A stretch of 7,883 nt of DNA from CAYYOS01 sp964473355 (GTDB taxonomy: Bacteria > Pseudomonadota > Gammaproteobacteria > Burkholderiales > REEB80), in assembly GCA_964473355.1 (NCBI GenBank), contig CAYYOS010000118.1, positions 1 through 7,883 on the forward strand, given 5' to 3'. Position numbers and translations under genes: made by a program. Below, in pieces: positions 4,730 through 7,883 of this stretch (the first letter of the stretch is position 1; every line of letters starts with the position of its first letter). The notes under the pieces were generated by a model, which saw nothing but the letters and a program-made list of their open reading frames with translations, had not been told where the DNA came from and searched no databases.

Positions 4730-5932
4730 ATGTACACCGAACGAGTTTTATCAGGGATGCGCCCAACCGGGAACTTGCATCTTGGCCATTATCATGGCGT
4801 GTTAAAAAACTGGATCACGCTACAACATGAGCACGAATGCCTGTTTTTTGTTGCTGATTGGCACGCGCTCACCACCCATTACGATACGCCACAAGTAATC
4901 GAAGAAAACGTGTGGGACATGGTAATTGACTGGCTGGCTGCAGGCATCGATCCTGCGCAAGCTACACTTTTTATTCAATCGCGTGTTCCCGAGCACGCGG
5001 AATTACATTTATTGCTTTCTATGATGACGCCCTTAGGGTGGCTGGAACGCGTGCCCACCTATAAAGATCAGCAAGAAAAACTTCACGAAAAGGATTTAAG
5101 TACCTATGGTTTTTTGGGGTATCCACTATTGCAAAGTGCCGATATTTTGGTCTACCGCGCTAGCCAAGTCCCTGTAGGCGAGGACCAAGTGCCGCATATT
5201 GAATTTACCAGAGAACTGGCGCGGCGTTTTAATTTTATCTATGGCCGCGACCCGGATTTCGAGCAGAAGGCATTGGCCGCGATTAAAAAACTTGGCAGTA
5301 AAAAAGCCAAACTCTATGAAGAATTGCGCGCCCGTCACGAAGAACGGGGCGACGACGCGGCGCTAGAAGCGGGGCGTGCGCTTTTGAATGAACAACAAAA
5401 TTTATCGCTGGGAGACCAAGAGCGGCTATTTGGCTACTTGGAGGGTAGTGGTCGCATGATACTGGTTGAACCGCAAGCTTTACTCACCACCGCGTCGAAA
5501 ATGCCGGGCTTAGATGGACAAAAAATGTCGAAATCCTATAACAATACGATCAGCCTGCGCGAAGACGCCGCATCAGTGACCAAAAAAATCCGGACCATGC
5601 AAACCGATCCAGCGCGCATGCGCCGCGCTGATCCGGGAGATCCCGCAAAATGCCCGGTGTGGCCGTTGCATCTAATTTACTCCAATGAGGCTACGCACGG
5701 GTGGGTGCAGCAAGGATGTAAAAGTGCGGGCATAGGCTGTTTAGAATGCAAGCAACCCGTGATTGACGCAGTCATCGCTGAACAAGAACCAATCCGAGAG
5801 CGCGCCCAAATATATTTGGATGATCCGGTTGTGGTGCGGAATATTATCGCAGATGGTTGTGAAAAAGCCCGCAAGTTAGCCGGCGAAACCTTGAGAGATG
5901 TACGTGAAGCTATGGGCTTGGGTTACACCTAA
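4730..5932 (+). CDS. trpS: Tryptophanyl-tRNA synthetase, long form with insert and cysteine cluster
   Basis: This class I synthetase charges tRNA-Trp using tryptophan and ATP. The N-terminus SGMRPTGNLHLGHYHG contains the HIGH-like motif (H17-L-G-H20), and KMSKS is at 265-269. Tryptophan-pocket signatures VADWHALTTH (41-50), SADILVYRASQVPVGEDQ (136-153) and HIEFTREL are clear. At 400 residues it is longer than the ~334 of E. coli TrpS; the extra part lies mainly at 171-262, a charged helical insert between the Rossmann core and KMSKS. Cysteines 308, 330, 337 and 340 form C-x21-C-x6-C-x2-C, very close to the [4Fe-4S] motif described in Thermotoga maritima TrpRS. The start is preceded by 32 nt with only weak GAG, and by a tiny frame Met-Ser-Asn-stop (4719-4730) that overlaps the ATG by one base. 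The stop overlaps the scpA start (TAATG). Confidence 0.97.
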   Translation: MYTERVLSGMRPTGNLHLGHYHGVLKNWITLQHEHECLFFVADWHALTTHYDTPQVIEENVWDMVIDWLAAGIDPAQATLFIQSRVPEHAELHLLLSMMTPLGWLERVPTYKDQQEKLHEKDLSTYGFLGYPLLQSADILVYRASQVPVGEDQVPHIEFTRELARRFNFIYGRDPDFEQKALAAIKKLGSKKAKLYEELRARHEERGDDAALEAGRALLNEQQNLSLGDQERLFGYLEGSGRMILVEPQALLTTASKMPGLDGQKMSKSYNNTISLREDAASVTKKIRTMQTDPARMRRADPGDPAKCPVWPLHLIYSNEATHGWVQQGCKSAGIGCLECKQPVIDAVIAEQEPIRERAQIYLDDPVVVRNIIADGCEKARKLAGETLRDVREAMGLGYT

Positions 5933-6699
5933 TGGAACAGCTCGTTCTTATTCGCGGCGAACCACTGAAAGAGTTGCCGCATGACTTATATATCCCCCCG
6001 GAAGCCCTAGAAATATTCCTGGAGAATTTTCAGGGGCCTTTAGATTTGCTGCTGTATTTGATTCGTCGCCATAATTTGGAGGTGCTGGATATTCCCATGG
6101 CGGAATTGACTCGCCAATATATGGCTTATGTGGAATTAATGCGTGCCAACCAGTTAGAGCTCGCCGCCGATTACTTATTAATGGCGGCACTATTGATTGA
6201 AATTAAATCGCGCATGTTGCTACCGTTGCCAAAAGATATTCCTGCTGAAGAGGCTGATCCGCGCGCCGAGCTGGTGCGCCGTCTGCTGCATTACGAGCAA
6301 ATTAAAAATGCTGCGCAAAAACTGGATGCGTTGCCCCAGGTGGATCGAGACTTTTCCGTGGTGCACGTAGGCATGGAACATGAATTGTCTCGCGCATCAC
6401 CTCAAGTTACCGTTGATAACCTTATTAGCGCATGGCGTGACTTACTTAATCGCGCAAAAATATTTCGACATCATGTCGTCACCCGAGAACAATTGTCGGT
6501 TAAGGACTATATGAAATGGGTTATTCAGCGTTTGGCCAGCGGAGAGTTTGTCGCGTTTGAGGCGTTGTTTGAAGAGCCGCGCGAATTAGCTAAATTAGTG
6601 GTGGTATTTTTAGCAATTTTAGAGCTGGTTCGAGAAAATGCGCTAGAGCTAACGCAACGCGCCGCCTTTGCGCCCATATATGTCAAATTAGCAAGTTAG
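5932..6699 (+). CDS. scpA: Segregation and condensation protein A (kleisin)
   Basis: ScpA is the kleisin that bridges the SMC dimer heads and binds ScpB in the bacterial condensin used for chromosome organisation and segregation. The 255-residue sequence has the family N-terminal SMC-neck-binding part, FQGPLDLLLYLIRRHNL (33-49), then LDIPMAELTRQYMAYVE (52-68) and AADYLLMAALLIEIKSRMLL (78-97). The C-terminal winged-helix is at about 195-255 (KDYMKWVIQRL, VVVFLAILELVRENAL, FAPIYVKLA), which contacts the SMC cap. The start is fixed by the TAATG overlap with trpS, although the first 25 residues before the kleisin motif are less conserved and a later start cannot be fully excluded. scpB follows after 13 nt. 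The SMC gene is not in the window. Confidence 0.95.
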   Translation: MEQLVLIRGEPLKELPHDLYIPPEALEIFLENFQGPLDLLLYLIRRHNLEVLDIPMAELTRQYMAYVELMRANQLELAADYLLMAALLIEIKSRMLLPLPKDIPAEEADPRAELVRRLLHYEQIKNAAQKLDALPQVDRDFSVVHVGMEHELSRASPQVTVDNLISAWRDLLNRAKIFRHHVVTREQLSVKDYMKWVIQRLASGEFVAFEALFEEPRELAKLVVVFLAILELVRENALELTQRAAFAPIYVKLAS

Positions 6700-6703
6700 T
6701 TGC

Positions 6704-6708
6704 GAGGT
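6704..6708 (+). promoter_or_regulatory. Ribosome binding site of scpB
   Basis: GAGGT ends 4 nt before ATG 6713, lying in the 13-nt gap after the scpA stop. It supports this start and suggests that scpB initiates independently of scpA. Confidence 0.6.
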
Positions 6709-6712
6709 ACAC

Positions 6713-7246
6713 ATGGATACTTCAAATTTGTCACAAGTAAAAATAATTTTGGAGGCAGTGCTCATGGCAAGCCCCGACCCCGTTCCCTTAAACCAGTTGA
6801 GCAAACTTTTTTCTGAAGAAATGAGCAAAGAAGTTCTGCTTAAAGTTTTGGAGGATTTGCGGGCTGATTGGCAGGACCGCGGCGTGGAGTTGGTAAGCGT
6901 GGCCAGTGGCTGGCGCTTTCAAGCCCGCCCGGAATACCAGTCGTTCATAGAGCGCTTAAGCCCGGAAAAGCCACCCAAATATTCGCGCGCGGTACTCGAG
7001 ACCTTGACTATCATTGCCTATCGCCAGCCAGTTACCCGCGGTGAAATTGAAGACGTACGCGGCGTCGCGGTTTCCTCGGGCGTCTTAAAGACTTTAGAAG
7101 GGCGCGGCTGGATTACCACTGTAGGGCACCGTGAAGTGCCCGGTCGGCCGGCCCTTTATGCGACAACTAAAACTTTTCTGGATGACTTAAATTTACGCAC
7201 GCTGGATGAATTGCCGCCGCTCGAGACTATCGAAGATGCTAGTTAA
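6713..7246 (+). CDS. scpB: Segregation and condensation protein B
   Basis: ScpB is a dimer of tandem winged-helix proteins that binds the middle of ScpA and regulates the SMC complex. The 177-residue protein has the first winged helix at about 8-80 (IILEAVLMASPDPVPLNQL, then GVELVSVASGWRFQ) and the second at about 88-160, with the highly conserved YSRAVLETLTIIAYRQPVTR (90-109), EIEDVRGVAVSSGVLKTLEG (111-130) and VPGRPALYATTKTFLDDL (142-159). The short tail LRTLDELPPL is usual for the family. It follows scpA closely and has its own Shine-Dalgarno. After the stop there are 57 nt before rluB without a convincing terminator, so the transcript probably continues. Confidence 0.97.
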   Translation: MDTSNLSQVKIILEAVLMASPDPVPLNQLSKLFSEEMSKEVLLKVLEDLRADWQDRGVELVSVASGWRFQARPEYQSFIERLSPEKPPKYSRAVLETLTIIAYRQPVTRGEIEDVRGVAVSSGVLKTLEGRGWITTVGHREVPGRPALYATTKTFLDDLNLRTLDELPPLETIEDAS

Positions 7247-7303
7247 ACTTTTGGCCTAGGCGCCACTCGCTTTTAGCAAACTTCGCTTAACACTAGCTAA
7301 CCT

Positions 7304-7883
7304 ATGTCCGAAAAACTTCAAAAGCTTTTAGCCGCAGCCGGGCTAGGGTCGCGCCGCGAGATGGAAGAATGGATACGAGCGGGCCGAGTAAGTGTTGGCG
7401 GACAAATTGTCGGGGTAGGCGGGCGGGTCGCCCCAGACGACGTGATTAGAGTAGATGGGCGTATAGTAAAGTTTAATTTAGATTCAAGTAAAATTCGCGT
7501 GCTAGTATTTCATAAGCCCGAAGGAACGATAGTTAGCCGTGATGATCCACAAAAGCGCGTGAGCGTATTTGAAACTTTGCCGCGCTTAAGAAGTAACAAA
7601 TGGGTCGCGGTTGGGCGCTTGGATTTTAATACCAGCGGTTTGCTGCTTTTTACCACGTCGGGCGAACTCGCCAATCGGCTCATGCATCCAAGGTATGAGG
7701 TAGAAAGGGAGTATGCCGTACGTATTATGGGTACCTTGTCGCCTGAACAGGTGAGCATACTAAAACAGGGGGTGAAAATTGGCGGTAGCCTCGCAAAATT
7801 CGAGGCTTTGGTGGATCGCGGGGGCGAAGGCGCTAACCATTGGTATCACGTTGTGCTAAAAGAAGGACGTAACCGCGAAGTCA
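7304..7883 (+). CDS. rluB: 23S rRNA pseudouridine synthase B, C-terminus cut by window edge
   Basis: The frame from ATG 7304 is open to the window edge (193 residues seen; the family is longer). Residues 1-58 form an S4 RNA-binding domain (EKLQKLLAAAGLGSRREMEE, then GRVSVGGQIVGVGGRV). The RsuA-type catalytic domain follows: VFHKPEGTIVSR (68-79), VAVGRLDFNTSGLLLFTT (101-118) with catalytic Asp107, LMHPRYEVEREYAV (126-139), and NHWYHVVLKEGRNREV (178-193). The last motif, with Trp-Tyr-His-Val-Val, fits RluB, which makes the pseudouridine at 23S position 2605 (E. coli numbering); RluE/F-type paralogues are less likely. An in-frame TAA lies three bases upstream of the ATG (7298-7300), so no earlier start exists, yet there is no Shine-Dalgarno. 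The rnm-yciO-...-rluB neighbourhood also exists in E. coli. Confidence 0.93.
   Translation, partial: MSEKLQKLLAAAGLGSRREMEEWIRAGRVSVGGQIVGVGGRVAPDDVIRVDGRIVKFNLDSSKIRVLVFHKPEGTIVSRDDPQKRVSVFETLPRLRSNKWVAVGRLDFNTSGLLLFTTSGELANRLMHPRYEVEREYAVRIMGTLSPEQVSILKQGVKIGGSLAKFEALVDRGGEGANHWYHVVLKEGRNREV

Noticed and set aside
7247..7303. Possible terminator or promoter between scpB and rluB (GCCTAGGC palindrome, TGGC/GCCA arms, TTAGC/GCTAA arms)
   Set aside because: The stems are only four or five pairs and none is followed by a proper T-run; no convincing -35/-10 pair was seen. Read-through into rluB is more likely.
1..7883. Mobile element, phage, defence island or CRISPR array
   Set aside because: No transposase, integrase, terminal repeats, spacer-repeat pattern or composition break was seen; all recognisable genes are core housekeeping families.

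Overview
The window looks like a conserved chromosomal housekeeping block of a Pseudomonadota bacterium, most likely a betaproteobacterium. This rests on gene order and on recalled family features: the ~400-residue tryptophanyl-tRNA synthetase with an internal insert and four clustered cysteines, a SMC-ScpAB type condensin, the ppiC-bolA-yciI-yciB cluster and the PHP-yciO-M50 protease-trpS-scpA-scpB-rluB series. No phage, transposon, CRISPR, tRNA or rRNA signal was seen, and all genes have the same general character.

The left half (1-2365) is a tightly packed leftward run. In transcription order it holds a helical protein of unknown function, the inner-membrane protein YciB, the small YciI protein, a BolA-family protein, and a lipoprotein of the parvulin PpiC/SurA type that runs off the left edge. 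Junctions within the first four genes are 0-1 nt, so this is probably one operon.

The right half (2545-7883) runs rightward. It holds a PHP-domain nuclease/phosphatase (YciV/RnmA type), YciO, an M50 site-2-protease-like membrane protein, TrpS, ScpA, ScpB, and RluB, which is cut by the right edge. Stop/start overlaps (ATGA at 4038, TAATG at 5930) and short gaps again suggest cotranscription. The products serve RNA end processing, tRNA charging, rRNA modification and chromosome segregation.

The two runs diverge from 2366-2544, the only real intergenic region. It has an extended -10-like element, a 10-bp-period direct repeat, a GC-rich stem-loop, and a 29-codon open frame whose stop overlaps the PHP start codon as ATGA. 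This leader is the best candidate for something undescribed. Everything else is recognisable core genome, and I found no strong evidence for a novel multi-gene system.
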